From NCBI GenBank assembly GCA_018381235.1, contig JAGZSF010000003.1, positions 1 through 64,000 on the forward strand: 64,000 nt of DNA. Direction: 5' to 3'. A program made the translations under genes and the position numbers. This DNA comes from Collinsella sp. Lineage in GTDB: Bacteria; Actinomycetota; Coriobacteriia; Coriobacteriales; Coriobacteriaceae. The notes beneath the pieces are model-generated. The model was not told where the DNA came from. It was given only the letters and a program-made list of their open reading frames with translations, and made no database searches. Shown in pieces: positions 25,210 through 34,558 of this stretch; the stretch's first letter is position 1, and each line of letters opens with the position of its first letter.

Positions 25210-28011
25210 GTGGCAAACGAGTACAAGCAGACGATGAATCTGCCCAAGACCGGTTTTCCCATGCGTGCCGGTCTTTCCAAGTCCGAGCCTAAGCGACTCA
25301 AGGACTGGCAGGACAACAAGGTCTACGAGCAGGTTCTGAAGAAGAACGAGGGTCACAAGAAGTTCGTGCTGCACGACGGTCCTCCGTACGCCAACGGCCC
25401 GATCCACATCGGCCACGCCATGAACAAGATCTCCAAGGACATGATCAACCGCTATTGGATGATGCAGGGCTATGAGGTTCCCTATGTCCCCGGTTGGGAC
25501 TGCCATGGTCAGCCGATCGAGCACAAGGTCGAGGAGAAGCTCGGCACCGAGAAGTTCAACCAGACCCCCACGGCCAAGATTCGTGAGCTCTGCAACGAGT
25601 TCGCTGTCGAGAACATCGAGCTGCAGAAGGCCGGTTTCCGTCGTCTGGGCGTGCTCGGCGACTGGGATAACCCCTATCTGACGCTCTATCACCAGCACGA
25701 TGCCGCCGACATCGAGGTCTTCAAGGCCATGTTCGATAAGGGCATGATCTATCGCGGCCATAAGCCCGTCCACTGGTGCAAGCACTGCCACACCGCGCTG
25801 GCCGAGGCCGAGATTGAGTACTCCGATGAGACGAGCCCCTCCATCTTCGTGCGCTTTGAGATGACCTCCAAGCCCGCCGGCCTCGAGAACTTCGACGGCC
25901 CGGTCGACTTTATCATCTGGACGACCACGCCGTGGACCATCCCCTCTGACCAGGCCGTTTCCCTTAAGCCCGGCGCCGCCTATGTCGCCGTTGAGCACGA
26001 TGGCCGTGCCGAGGTCATGCTCGAGGACCTGGCCCCCAAGTGCTGCGAGGAGTTTGGCTGGGAGTACACCCCGGTTATGGTCGACGGCAAGCCCTATGTG
26101 GTTCCCGCCGAGACCTTCCACCACATCCACTACAAGCAGCCGATCTTTGACGGCGTTGAGGGCGTGGCGCTGCTGGCCGATTACGTTGGTGTCGATGACG
26201 GTACCGGTATCGTCCACAACTCGCCCGGCCACGGCGTCGACGACTACTTTGCCTGCCTCAAGGAGGGCATCACCGACATTTGCATGCCGGTCGATGACGA
26301 CGGCAAGTTCTACACCGGTGAGGAGTTTGGCACCGGTGGTCCCTTCAGCGGTATGGATACCGATGAGGCCAACCCGCACATCATCGAGTTCCTGCGCGAG
26401 CGCGGCACCCTGGTCCTCGAGAAGAAGATCACGCACAGCTATCCGCACTGCTGGCGCTGCAAGCACCCGGTGCTCTTCCGTGCTACCGACCAGTGGTTTG
26501 TCTCGATGGACAAGACCGGCTTGCGTGAGCAGGCTGGCAAGGAGGTCCGTGAGAACGTCAAGTGGTATCCGGCCCATGCCGCCAACCGCATTGGCGCCAT
26601 GGTCGAGCAGCGTCCCGACTGGTGCATCAGCCGCCAGCGCAACTGGGGTGTGCCTATCCCCAGCTACACCTGCGCCGACTGCGGCGAGAAGGTCATGAAC
26701 GATGCCACGCTCGACGCCGTCATCAAGCTCTTCCACGAGAAGGGCTCCGACGCCTGGTTCACCGACGCTCCCGAGAGCTACCTGGGTGAGGCCTGCGTCT
26801 GCCCCAAGTGCGGCGGCCATCACCTCAAGGCCGATAAGGACATCCTCGACGTGTGGTGGGATTCCGGCGTGTCCTGGAAGGCCGTCTGCGAGTACCGTCC
26901 CGAGCTGGAGTATCCGGCGGACGTGTATCTTGAGGGCTCCGACCAGCACCGCGGTTGGTTCCAGAGCTCGCTGCTCACCTCGGTGGGTGCCAATGGTCAC
27001 GCCCCGTACAAGGCGGTCGTCTCGCAGGGCTTCACCCTCGACGGCCAGGGCCGCAAGATGTCCAAGTCGCTCGGCAACGTCATCGACCCCAACAAGGTCT
27101 GCGACGAGATGGGCGCCGACATCATCCGCCTGTGGGTCGCCTCGGTCGACACCAGCTCCGACGTTTCCATCGACCACGAGATTCTCGCTCGTACGTCCGA
27201 TGCCTACCGCCGTTTCCGCAACACGCTGCGCTTCCTGCTCTCCGAGCTCGAGGGTCAGTTTGAGCCCGAGACCGACGGTGTCGCCTTTGCCGACCTGCTG
27301 CCGCTCGACAAGCTCATGGTTGCCCGCCTGACCCAGGTCCAGGCCGAGGTCGACGACGCTTACTCCTGCTACGAGTTCCCGCGCGCCTACCGTGCGCTTT
27401 ACGACTTTGTGGTTACCGAGCTCTCCAACGTGTACCTCGACGCCCTGAAGGATCGTCTGTACTGCGAGAAGCCCGGCTCGCTCGAGCGCCGCAGCGCTCA
27501 GACCGTGCTCGCCGAGCTCTTCTCGATGCTCATGCGCGATCTGCAGCCGATCTTGTCCTACACCGTCGACGAGGCCATGGCCTATGCGCCCGCCGGCTGC
27601 GTCGATCACCAGAAGTACGCCGCGCTGCTCGATTGGTACAAGTCGCCTATCACGGTCGACGAGGCCAATGAGTTTGAGGGCGTGCTCGAGGCTTCGCTCG
27701 AGCTCCGTAGCGCCGTGACCAAGGCCCTTGAGGATGCCCGTTCTGCCGGCACCTTCACCAAGAGCCAGCAGGTTCGCGTCAAGGCGGTCGTTCCCGCCGA
27801 GATGTATGCGCTGTTGACCGGCGACAAAGCCGTCGACCTGGCCGAGTTCTACATCGTCTCCGATGTTGAGCTGACCCAGGGCGAGGAGCTTTCCGTTGCT
27901 ATTGAGGCTGCCGAGGGCGAGTGCTGCGACCGTTGCTGGAACTATCGCACCACTGTCGGCGAGTACAACGGCCACGCGCATATCTGCAAGCGCTGCGCTG
28001 ACGCTTTGTAG
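25210..28011 (+). CDS. ileS: Isoleucine--tRNA ligase
   Basis: IleRS charges tRNA-Ile and edits Val-tRNA. The 933-residue protein has the class I signatures HIGH (in NGPIHIGHAMNK, about 68) and KMSKS (in GRKMSKSLGN, about 617), the CP1 editing domain between (WTTTPWTIPSDQ), and a C-terminal zinc site CCDRCWNY...CKRC. It starts at GTG 25210 with AAAGGGG just upstream; in-frame upstream codons lie in the T-box. Sole gene of its transcript. Confidence 0.97.
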   Translation: MANEYKQTMNLPKTGFPMRAGLSKSEPKRLKDWQDNKVYEQVLKKNEGHKKFVLHDGPPYANGPIHIGHAMNKISKDMINRYWMMQGYEVPYVPGWDCHGQPIEHKVEEKLGTEKFNQTPTAKIRELCNEFAVENIELQKAGFRRLGVLGDWDNPYLTLYHQHDAADIEVFKAMFDKGMIYRGHKPVHWCKHCHTALAEAEIEYSDETSPSIFVRFEMTSKPAGLENFDGPVDFIIWTTTPWTIPSDQAVSLKPGAAYVAVEHDGRAEVMLEDLAPKCCEEFGWEYTPVMVDGKPYVVPAETFHHIHYKQPIFDGVEGVALLADYVGVDDGTGIVHNSPGHGVDDYFACLKEGITDICMPVDDDGKFYTGEEFGTGGPFSGMDTDEANPHIIEFLRERGTLVLEKKITHSYPHCWRCKHPVLFRATDQWFVSMDKTGLREQAGKEVRENVKWYPAHAANRIGAMVEQRPDWCISRQRNWGVPIPSYTCADCGEKVMNDATLDAVIKLFHEKGSDAWFTDAPESYLGEACVCPKCGGHHLKADKDILDVWWDSGVSWKAVCEYRPELEYPADVYLEGSDQHRGWFQSSLLTSVGANGHAPYKAVVSQGFTLDGQGRKMSKSLGNVIDPNKVCDEMGADIIRLWVASVDTSSDVSIDHEILARTSDAYRRFRNTLRFLLSELEGQFEPETDGVAFADLLPLDKLMVARLTQVQAEVDDAYSCYEFPRAYRALYDFVVTELSNVYLDALKDRLYCEKPGSLERRSAQTVLAELFSMLMRDLQPILSYTVDEAMAYAPAGCVDHQKYAALLDWYKSPITVDEANEFEGVLEASLELRSAVTKALEDARSAGTFTKSQQVRVKAVVPAEMYALLTGDKAVDLAEFYIVSDVELTQGEELSVAIEAAEGECCDRCWNYRTTVGEYNGHAHICKRCADAL

Positions 28012-28041
28012 GTTACGGCGTTCGTAGAACGCCGTAACCTA
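28009..28041 (+). terminator. Perfect hairpin that includes the ileS stop codon
   Basis: TAGGTTACGGCGTTC and its exact complement form 15-bp arms around GTA. The TAG is the ileS stop codon. There is no U-tract, so it may protect the 3' end or assist the U-containing terminator 46 nt later. Confidence 0.6.
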
Positions 28042-28086
28042 CCGACGCTGCGCGGGCCGCATTTGGACAATCTGACGTTCAATTTC

Positions 28087-28120
28087 AAGGGCGCGACCGA
28101 AAGGTCAGCGCCCTTTCATT
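28087..28120 (+). terminator. Terminator of ileS
   Basis: AAGGGCGC (28087-28094) and GCGCCCTT (28108-28115) form a stem capped by ACC-GAAA-GGT and followed by TTCATTT. The following 28121-28277 shows no supported gene. Confidence 0.75.
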
Positions 28121-28277
28121 TCACGTCACCTTGTCTCAAATGCGACCTGCTCGCTCATTTATGCTCTACCTGCGGTGTTTCCGTTCTTGGGAGATTTGTC
28201 GCTTCTTGCTTGCGTCAATGTATGATTATCTACTGCGTTAAACGGAATTCGATTGTTCTTGAGGGTAGGGGATTTCT

Positions 28278-28877
28278 TTGGGTCGTGGTGCGGATATGAT
28301 GCCGCCTTTGCGTTGGCGGTTAGGTGTTGCTGGTGGGGTAGCGCTCGTTGTGTTGCTTGTTGACCAGCTGACCAAGCTTGCGGTTCGTGCCGTGGGCGAT
28401 GCTCTGCATGTGACCGTTATCCCCGGCGTGATCGATTTTCTGTTTGTTCGCAATATCGGAGCCGCCTTTAGCATGGGCGAGGGGCATGGCATCGCGTTTG
28501 CCGTGCTGGCGTTGGCAGTCATTATCGCTATTGCCGTGTACCTCGTTCGTGCACCCCAGCTCGCCCATCTTGAGGTTGTGGGCATGGCCATGGTTGCGGG
28601 CGGCGCCGTCGGCAACGCTATCGATCGCCTGACCATGGGCTTCGTGACCGATTTTATTGCCACCACCTTCATCGACTTCCCCGTTTTTAATGTAGCCGAT
28701 ATCGGCATTACGGTCGGCGTCGTGCTGGCGCTCATCGGTTACATGTTTTTGAGCCCCGCCGCTCGCGAGGTCGATGCGACCGCCGAACTCAACGCTCGTG
28801 ATGAGGCTCGCGCCAAACGCAAAGCCAAGCAGCGTGGGGAGCGTGCCCGCAAGATTCGCGAAAGGAATGAGCGCTAA
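28278..28877 (+). CDS. lspA: Lipoprotein signal peptidase
   Basis: LspA removes lipoprotein signal peptides in the membrane. Four hydrophobic spans and the catalytic Asp motifs GNAIDR (about 114) and FNVADIGI (about 139) are present, with VRNIGAAFSM earlier. A basic C-terminal tail of about 35 residues (RAKRKAKQRGERARKIRERNER-like) extends beyond the usual end. The start is TTG 28278, 5 nt after AGGGGA; ATG 28296 is an alternative. The stop overlaps the next gene (TAATG). Confidence 0.9.
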   Translation: MGRGADMMPPLRWRLGVAGGVALVVLLVDQLTKLAVRAVGDALHVTVIPGVIDFLFVRNIGAAFSMGEGHGIAFAVLALAVIIAIAVYLVRAPQLAHLEVVGMAMVAGGAVGNAIDRLTMGFVTDFIATTFIDFPVFNVADIGITVGVVLALIGYMFLSPAAREVDATAELNARDEARAKRKAKQRGERARKIRERNER

Positions 28878-29890
28878 TGGCCGACATCCATATTCTTGTT
28901 GCCGACGATTCCGCTGGTCAGCGTCTTGACGCCTATCTGGGCGCCAACGATGGCTGTCCCACACGCTCTGCCTGCGCGCATCTGATCGAGGGAGGCGCCG
29001 TTGCCGTCAACGGCGAGACCTGCCTGTCAAAAAAGTATGCTGTGCGCGCCGGCGACCGCATCTCGGTCGACTTGCCCGAGCCGCACGATCCGACCGACGT
29101 GATTCCCGAGGCCATTCCCCTCGATATCCGCTACGAGGACGACTACCTCATCGTGCTCTCCAAGCAGCGCGGCCTGGTGTGCCATCCCGCCCACGGCCAC
29201 GAGAGCGGCACCCTTGCGAACGCTCTGGTCTACCACTGCGGCATCGATCATCTTGGTACCGTGCAGGGTGAGGACCGCCCCGGCATCGTGCATCGCCTGG
29301 ATCGCGATACCTCGGGCCTTATGCTCGCGGCAAAAGACGACGACACCCAGCGCGCGCTTCAAAATCTCATCCGCACGCGCACGCTCGACCGTCGCTATAT
29401 CACGCTCGTTCACGGGCACATCGCCATGGATGAGGGCACTATCAACACTGGTATTGCCCGATCGACGCGCGACCGCGTGAAGATGGCGGTTTCCGATGAC
29501 CCCTTTGCGCGCCAGGCCATCACGACTTTTAAGGTGCTCGAGCGCTTTGATTCCACGCGTTTTGACGACGGCTATACGCTCGTCGAGTGCCACTTGTTTA
29601 CGGGCCGCACGCATCAGATTCGCGTGCACATGCGCCATATCAACCACGCCTGCGTGGGCGATCCGCTCTACGGCAAGTGCGACGCGCGCGCCGATCAGGG
29701 CCTGACCAGGCAGTTCCTTCATTCCTGGCGTGTGGCGTTCGACCATCCCGTGACGGGAGAGCGCATTGAGTGCCGTGATGAGCTGCCGTGGGACCTTGCC
29801 GCGGTTCTGGATGACCTGGCCCCGCGTTCGCTCGGCCGCACTGCCGCCGGTGACGAAATTGTCCCGCAGCTCGGTCTGCTCGAAGCCTAG
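28877..29890 (+). CDS. RluA/RluD family pseudouridine synthase
   Basis: Isomerises uridines in 23S rRNA (family of RluA, RluC, RluD). The 337-residue protein has an N-terminal S4 domain (about 15-75) and a catalytic domain with HRLDRDTSGLMLAAK (catalytic Asp) and TGRTHQIRVHMRHINH. lspA-rluD is a conserved pair, and here the start overlaps the lspA stop by 1 nt. The exact target uridine is not readable. Confidence 0.9.
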   Translation: MADIHILVADDSAGQRLDAYLGANDGCPTRSACAHLIEGGAVAVNGETCLSKKYAVRAGDRISVDLPEPHDPTDVIPEAIPLDIRYEDDYLIVLSKQRGLVCHPAHGHESGTLANALVYHCGIDHLGTVQGEDRPGIVHRLDRDTSGLMLAAKDDDTQRALQNLIRTRTLDRRYITLVHGHIAMDEGTINTGIARSTRDRVKMAVSDDPFARQAITTFKVLERFDSTRFDDGYTLVECHLFTGRTHQIRVHMRHINHACVGDPLYGKCDARADQGLTRQFLHSWRVAFDHPVTGERIECRDELPWDLAAVLDDLAPRSLGRTAAGDEIVPQLGLLEA

Positions 29891-29908
29891 CCAGTATTAG
29901 GTGGTTTC

Positions 29909-29936
29909 TTGAACTCGGTAAGCCTGCGGTAAGATA
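29909..29936 (+). promoter_or_regulatory. Possible promoter for the glycosyltransferase gene
   Basis: TTGAAC (29909-29914) and TAAGAT/AAGATA (29930-29936) with a 15-16 bp spacer stand about 40 bp before the start codon. Confidence 0.45.
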
Positions 29937-29972
29937 TACGATTGTTTACGTAACGCGTTGCTGGGAGCCTGC

Positions 29973-31268
29973 ATGCTCGCCTTTTTACAAACCAACACAC
30001 CCATCGTGATCTTCAACCAGATTGTCGTCACGCTGCTCACGGTCTGCTTTCTGTACCAGGTGGTCTTCTTTGTCATCGGCGCTCTTCGTGGCGAGGTCGC
30101 GCCTCCCAAGGCCAAAAAACTCCACCGCTATGCCTTCTTTATCGCGGCGCATAACGAGGAGGCTGTGATCGCCAACCTCGTTCGCTCCATCAAGGACCAG
30201 GATTATCCGTCCGAGCTTATCGAGGTCTTTGTGGTCGCCGATGCCTGCACCGACAACACGGCGCAGCTCGCGCGCGAGGCGGGCGCTGTCGTTTATGAGC
30301 GCAATGACCTTGCCCGCAAGGGCAAGAGCTGGGTCATGGACTTTGGCTTCGACCGCATCCTTAACGAGTATCCCGATACGTTTGAAGGCTACTTTATCTT
30401 CGATGCCGATAACGTCATCGCCCGCGATTACGTCTCCAAGATGAACGATGCCTTTGATCAGGGCTTCCATGTGGTCACGAGCTATCGCAACTCCAAGAAC
30501 TTCGGCAGCTCGTGGATCTCGGCGGCTAATGCTACGTGGTATCTGCGAGAGGCGCGCTTTCTCAACAACGCGCGTAATATCTGCAAGACGTCCTGCGCTG
30601 TCTCGGGTTCGGGTTACCTTATCTCGGCGAGCGTGATCGAGGGCATGCACGGTTGGCAGTTCCATACGCTGACCGAGGATATTCAGTTCACCACGTTCTG
30701 CGCCATTCACGGCATTCGCATTGGCTATGCACCGGCGGAGTTCTTTGACGAACAGCCCGTGACGTTTAAGGCGTCCTGGAAACAGCGTATGCGTTGGACC
30801 AAGGGCTTCTACCAGGTGTTCTTTACCTACGGTAAGCATCTTGTCAAATCGACCTTCCGCTATCATCGCTTTGCCGCCTACGACATGTTTATGACGATCG
30901 CCCCGGGTATGCTGCTATCGCTGATCTCGATGCTCGCCAATGCCACGTTTCTCGTCGTGGGCGGTCTTTCGCACGGCTTCCTGGCTACCGAAGTCGAGAT
31001 GCAGGCGTGCGCCGCTTCGCTCATTATGACCTTCGCCATGATGTATCAGACCTTCTTTATCCTGGCGCTGCTTACGACCATCTTTGAGTACAAGCACATT
31101 CACTGTGCGCAAAAGTGGCGTCTGGTGACCAACCTGTTTACCTTCCCGATCTTTATGTTCAGCTATATCCCCATCACGGTGGCTGCTCTGTTCCTGAAGG
31201 TCGACTGGGTGCCGACGCAGCACGCCGTAAGCGTTACCCTCGACGAGGTCATGCAAGGCGCCAAATAA
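29973..31268 (+). CDS. Membrane glycosyltransferase family 2
   Basis: A 431-residue processive-type GT2 enzyme. An N-terminal span (about 10-35) is followed by the GT-A domain with FFIAAHNEEAVIANLVRS, VVADACTDNT, FDADN (metal-binding DxD), TEDIQFT and the QRMRW motif (Q..RW) typical of cellulose/hyaluronan-like synthases; three to four C-terminal spans follow. It probably builds a cell-surface polysaccharide or glycolipid, but the sugar is unknown. The start is ATG 29973, 6 nt after GGGAG. Single-gene transcript. Confidence 0.85.
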   Translation: MLAFLQTNTPIVIFNQIVVTLLTVCFLYQVVFFVIGALRGEVAPPKAKKLHRYAFFIAAHNEEAVIANLVRSIKDQDYPSELIEVFVVADACTDNTAQLAREAGAVVYERNDLARKGKSWVMDFGFDRILNEYPDTFEGYFIFDADNVIARDYVSKMNDAFDQGFHVVTSYRNSKNFGSSWISAANATWYLREARFLNNARNICKTSCAVSGSGYLISASVIEGMHGWQFHTLTEDIQFTTFCAIHGIRIGYAPAEFFDEQPVTFKASWKQRMRWTKGFYQVFFTYGKHLVKSTFRYHRFAAYDMFMTIAPGMLLSLISMLANATFLVVGGLSHGFLATEVEMQACAASLIMTFAMMYQTFFILALLTTIFEYKHIHCAQKWRLVTNLFTFPIFMFSYIPITVAALFLKVDWVPTQHAVSVTLDEVMQGAK

Positions 31269-31276
31269 CTACGATC

Positions 31277-31316
31277 AAAACCACCACAAATGGACAGTAC
31301 CTTTGTGGTGGTTTTT
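31277..31316 (+). terminator. Terminator/repeat (second ACCACCACAAA copy)
   Basis: AAAACCACCACAAA (31277-31290) and TTTGTGGTGGTTTT (31302-31315) form a 14-bp perfect stem with a TGGACAGTACC loop and a T-run. The arms are the same as those at 23591-23631. Confidence 0.85.
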
Positions 31317-31347
31317 GCGTTTGAGCTGCTGCCCAAGGAGGTGTTCG

Positions 31348-31770
31348 ATAATCTATATCCCGTTTTGGATTTGCATCTTTGTTGGCGCGGCGATTGATGC
31401 CCGTGAGCGGCGGTTTCCCAATGAACTTGCCGGTGCGTGTGCGGTGGCGGCGTTTGCGGGCGTTTGGCTCGACAAGGGTGTTAACACGGCGCTTGACCAC
31501 GCCGGTCTTGCGGTTATCGTCTACCTTGCCCTTGTGCTTACTGAGTCGCTCTGGCGTCGTATTCGCCATGCTCCCGGCATTGGCATGGGGGACGCCAAGG
31601 CGCTCTTTGCCCTTTGTACCCTCGATCCCTTGGGTGGTGTCGTCGCGTTTGGGGTTGCGCTTCTGACCCTTGCCGCCGCCTGTCTCATTGCAAAATCACG
31701 CTCCCTGCCTTTGCTGCCGTTTTTAGTGCCGATATTTGCCATAATCGAGGTCGTGGGTAGTACGCTGTAA
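31348..31770 (+). CDS. A24 prepilin-peptidase-like membrane protein, non-standard start
   Basis: About 140 residues, strongly hydrophobic, with both Asp motifs of A24 (GxGD) proteases: DARERRFPN (D......PN form) and GIGMGDAKALFAL. It is the short form without the N-terminal methylase domain, similar to TadV/CpaA-type peptidases. A perfect Shine-Dalgarno AAGGAGGTG (31335-31343) faces only ATA (31348) or ATC (31351) in this frame; TTG at 31321 lies before it. I place the start at 31348, uncertain by one codon. No pilin gene is visible nearby. Confidence 0.65.
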   Translation: MIYIPFWICIFVGAAIDARERRFPNELAGACAVAAFAGVWLDKGVNTALDHAGLAVIVYLALVLTESLWRRIRHAPGIGMGDAKALFALCTLDPLGGVVAFGVALLTLAAACLIAKSRSLPLLPFLVPIFAIIEVVGSTL

Positions 31771-31800
31771 CCGTTTGCGCGCCCTTTTAAGGAGCATGCC

Positions 31801-33048
31801 ATGGCAATCATTCAACAGACAGCCGCCATCAAGGCACGTATGGATCGCATTCCCGCGGCGTTGTCGCCCGAGCTGGTCGAGCGTATCGCCGCCGACCGCG
31901 TCTCGGGTGTCGTTAATCCCTATCGATGCGGTGACGACCAGGTCATCCGACGTGTCGATCGGGCTGCAGACGAGGGCACGCTCATGCGTCCGGCCTTCAT
32001 GCGCGATACCGAAAAGATTTTGCATCTGCCCGCATACACCCGTTATGCAGGCAAAACGCAGGTCTTTAGTTTTCGCAGCAACGACGACCTGTCGCGTCGC
32101 GGCCTGCACGTGCAGCTTGTTTCGCGCATCGCGCGCGATATCGGACGTGCCCTGGGGCTCAACTGCGACCTGATCGAGGCGATTGGCTTAGGCCACGACT
32201 TGGGCCACACGCCCTTTGGCCATGCCGGTGAGCGCTTTCTCAACGATATCTATCACGAGCGCACGGGTCGTTATTTTTTCCATAACGTGCAGTCGGTCCG
32301 CGTGCTCGACGCGCTGTACGGCCGCAACGTGTCGCTCCAGACGCTCGACGGCGTGCTATGCCACAACGGTGAGTACGAACAGCGTGTGTTTGAGCTTTCG
32401 GACATGAGCTCCTTTGACCAGTTCGACCTTACGGTTGAGGATTGCATTGCCACAGGTTACAGCGCAATTGAGCACCTGCGCCCCATGACGCTCGAGGGCT
32501 GCGTGGTTCGCATCTCGGATATCCTTGCCTACGTGGGGCGCGATCGCCAAGACGCCATTTCGGCGGGCCTACTGGCGCCCGATGCTTTTGACGATGGCCT
32601 GGGTGGGGCATACAACAGCTGGATCCTTACGCATGCCTCCATCGATATCGTCGAGAACAGCTATGGTAAGCCACACATCGAGATGAGCGAGGACCTGTTT
32701 GAGGAAATTCGCCGAGCCAAGCGCGAGAACTACGAGAAGATCTATAGCAAGGGCGGTATCGAGGGCGACTCCGAAAAGGAGCTGCGCGAGGCCTTCGAAA
32801 AGCTCTACGACCGTTGCCTGCAGGATATAAACGAAGGCGACGAGTCCTCCTACATCTTTAAGCACCATATTTCGCGCATTGAGCAGCAGCTTTCCTACTA
32901 CGATCGCACCTATGCGTGGCAGGAAGATAAGGACCAGGCGGTTGTGGATTACATTGCGAGCATGACGGACGGCTATTTCTGCGAGCTGACGAGCAAGTTG
33001 TTCCCGGGATTGAAGTTTCCGCACCGTACCTATATTAACGAACGGTAG
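31801..33048 (+). CDS. HD-domain deoxynucleoside triphosphohydrolase (Dgt-like)
   Basis: Dgt-like enzymes hydrolyse dNTPs to deoxynucleoside and tripolyphosphate. The 415-residue protein has RNDDLSRRGLHVQLVSRIAR-type and IGLGHDLGHTPFGHAGE motifs (HD pair at about 133-134), then a later His in HNGEYEQ and Asp in RISDILAYVGRD. It lacks the usual N-terminal RR(L)..KTQV form but has YAGKTQVF. AAGGAG precedes the ATG. Confidence 0.85.
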   Translation: MAIIQQTAAIKARMDRIPAALSPELVERIAADRVSGVVNPYRCGDDQVIRRVDRAADEGTLMRPAFMRDTEKILHLPAYTRYAGKTQVFSFRSNDDLSRRGLHVQLVSRIARDIGRALGLNCDLIEAIGLGHDLGHTPFGHAGERFLNDIYHERTGRYFFHNVQSVRVLDALYGRNVSLQTLDGVLCHNGEYEQRVFELSDMSSFDQFDLTVEDCIATGYSAIEHLRPMTLEGCVVRISDILAYVGRDRQDAISAGLLAPDAFDDGLGGAYNSWILTHASIDIVENSYGKPHIEMSEDLFEEIRRAKRENYEKIYSKGGIEGDSEKELREAFEKLYDRCLQDINEGDESSYIFKHHISRIEQQLSYYDRTYAWQEDKDQAVVDYIASMTDGYFCELTSKLFPGLKFPHRTYINER

Positions 33049-33062
33049 TTCGTATTTATTCG

Positions 33063-33068
33063 GTATAC
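33063..33068 (+). promoter_or_regulatory. Possible -10 box for rarA
   Basis: TATACT lies 40 bp before the rarA start, after the dNTPase stop. A matching -35 is not clear. Confidence 0.4.
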
Positions 33069-33108
33069 TGTTGATGGAAAACGTTTTTGATTGACGCACA
33101 GGATGGCT

Positions 33109-34458
33109 ATGGACGACCTTTTTTCTGCTTCGACGCGTGAGCGTTCCTTTCAGAATGCGCCGCTTGCGGTGCGCATGCGGCCCAATTCGCTCGACGAGTA
33201 TGTGGGCCAGCAAAAGGCCGTCGGTAAGGGTTCGTGGTTGCGTGCCGCAATTGAGCACGACGTGCTGTCGAGTGTGATTCTGTACGGGCCGGCCGGTACG
33301 GGCAAGACGACGCTGGCCCACATTATCGCCAACCATACCAAGAGCGAGTTTGTCGAGGTCAGCGCCGTGACGGGCACCGTGAAGGACCTGCGCCGCGTGA
33401 TTGACGAGGCCAAGACACGCCTGAATACCTACGACCGCCGCACCATTCTTTTCATCGACGAGATTCACCGCTTCTCCAAGTCGCAGCAGGATGCCCTGCT
33501 GCATGCGGTTGAGAACCGTACCGTCATTATGATTGGTGCCACGACGGAGAATCCGTACTTCGAGGTCAACTCGGCATTGCTCTCGCGCGGTCGCGTCGTG
33601 GAGCTTGAGCATCTTAAAGACGAGGATATCGCCACACTTATCGAGCGTGCGCTCGAGGCGCCGCAGGGTTTGAACGGCAAGTTCTCGGCCGATGAGGATA
33701 CGGTTAAGACCATTTGCACGCTGGCATCGGGTGATGCTCGCTCGGCGCTGACGACGCTCGAGCTTGCGAGCGAGATCGCCGTCACGCGTCCCGATACCGA
33801 GGGAACGCCAGCGCCCGCGGCGGGGGAGCGCTATCCCATCACCGTGGATGACGTAAAGATCGCCAACCCGCGTCGCGGCTTTACGTATGACAAAAACGGC
33901 GACATGCACTACGACATCATCAGTGCGTTCATCAAGTCCATGCGCGGTAGCGACCCCGATGCCACGATCTATTGGCTCGCGCGCATGATCGATGCTGGGG
34001 AGGATCCTAAGTTTATCGCTCGCCGCATTATGATTCACGCTTCTGAGGATGTTGGCAACGCCGACCCGCAGGCGCTTTTGGTGGCGCATGCCGCGTTTAA
34101 GTCTGCCGAGGTCATTGGCTATCCCGAGTGCCGCATTAACCTGGCTCAGGCTGCACTCTATGTGTGCTTGGCGCCAAAATCCAACGCGTGTGAGGCTTCG
34201 ATCGATGCGGCGCTGGCCGATATACATTCTAGTGGGCTTCGCGAGGTGCCGAGTTATCTGCGCGATCGCCATCGCCCGGGCAGCGATGAATACGGTGTGT
34301 ATAAATACCCGCACGATTATCCTGAAGGCTGGGTCGATCAGCGCTATTTGCCCGAGGGGCTGGAGCGCGGTGCGTTCTGGCAGCCTGCCGGGCGCGGCTG
34401 GGAAGAGTGGCGCGTAGAGCAAAGCGAACGTGACCGCAGCGGGAATGCACCGAAGTAG
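33109..34458 (+). CDS. rarA: Replication-associated recombination protein RarA
   Basis: RarA (MgsA) is a clamp-loader-like AAA+ ATPase acting at stalled forks. The protein (about 449 residues) has PLAVRMRPNSLDEYVGQ, Walker A ILYGPAGTGKTTLA (about 58-71), Walker B FIDEIHRFSKSQQDALL, sensor TTENPYFEVNSALLSR, and the C-terminal RarA domain with FIKSMRGSDPDATIYWLARM. ATG 33109 is chosen for an AGGA 5 nt upstream; ATG 33103 and TTG 33091 are in-frame alternatives. Confidence 0.94.
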   Translation: MDDLFSASTRERSFQNAPLAVRMRPNSLDEYVGQQKAVGKGSWLRAAIEHDVLSSVILYGPAGTGKTTLAHIIANHTKSEFVEVSAVTGTVKDLRRVIDEAKTRLNTYDRRTILFIDEIHRFSKSQQDALLHAVENRTVIMIGATTENPYFEVNSALLSRGRVVELEHLKDEDIATLIERALEAPQGLNGKFSADEDTVKTICTLASGDARSALTTLELASEIAVTRPDTEGTPAPAAGERYPITVDDVKIANPRRGFTYDKNGDMHYDIISAFIKSMRGSDPDATIYWLARMIDAGEDPKFIARRIMIHASEDVGNADPQALLVAHAAFKSAEVIGYPECRINLAQAALYVCLAPKSNACEASIDAALADIHSSGLREVPSYLRDRHRPGSDEYGVYKYPHDYPEGWVDQRYLPEGLERGAFWQPAGRGWEEWRVEQSERDRSGNAPK

Positions 34459-34558
34459 CTGCTGATAATTTTGTCCCACGTTGCTGCTCTTGGCATGTTC
34501 GGTCCCCTTTGGGGTACCATGAAAAGCGTCTGTATTTCGATTCTTCCGGGAGGCTTGT

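Noticed and set aside
28063..28299. 78-codon open frame between ileS and lspA
   Set aside because: It covers the ileS terminator and the lspA leader, has no ribosome site, and its protein resembles no family.
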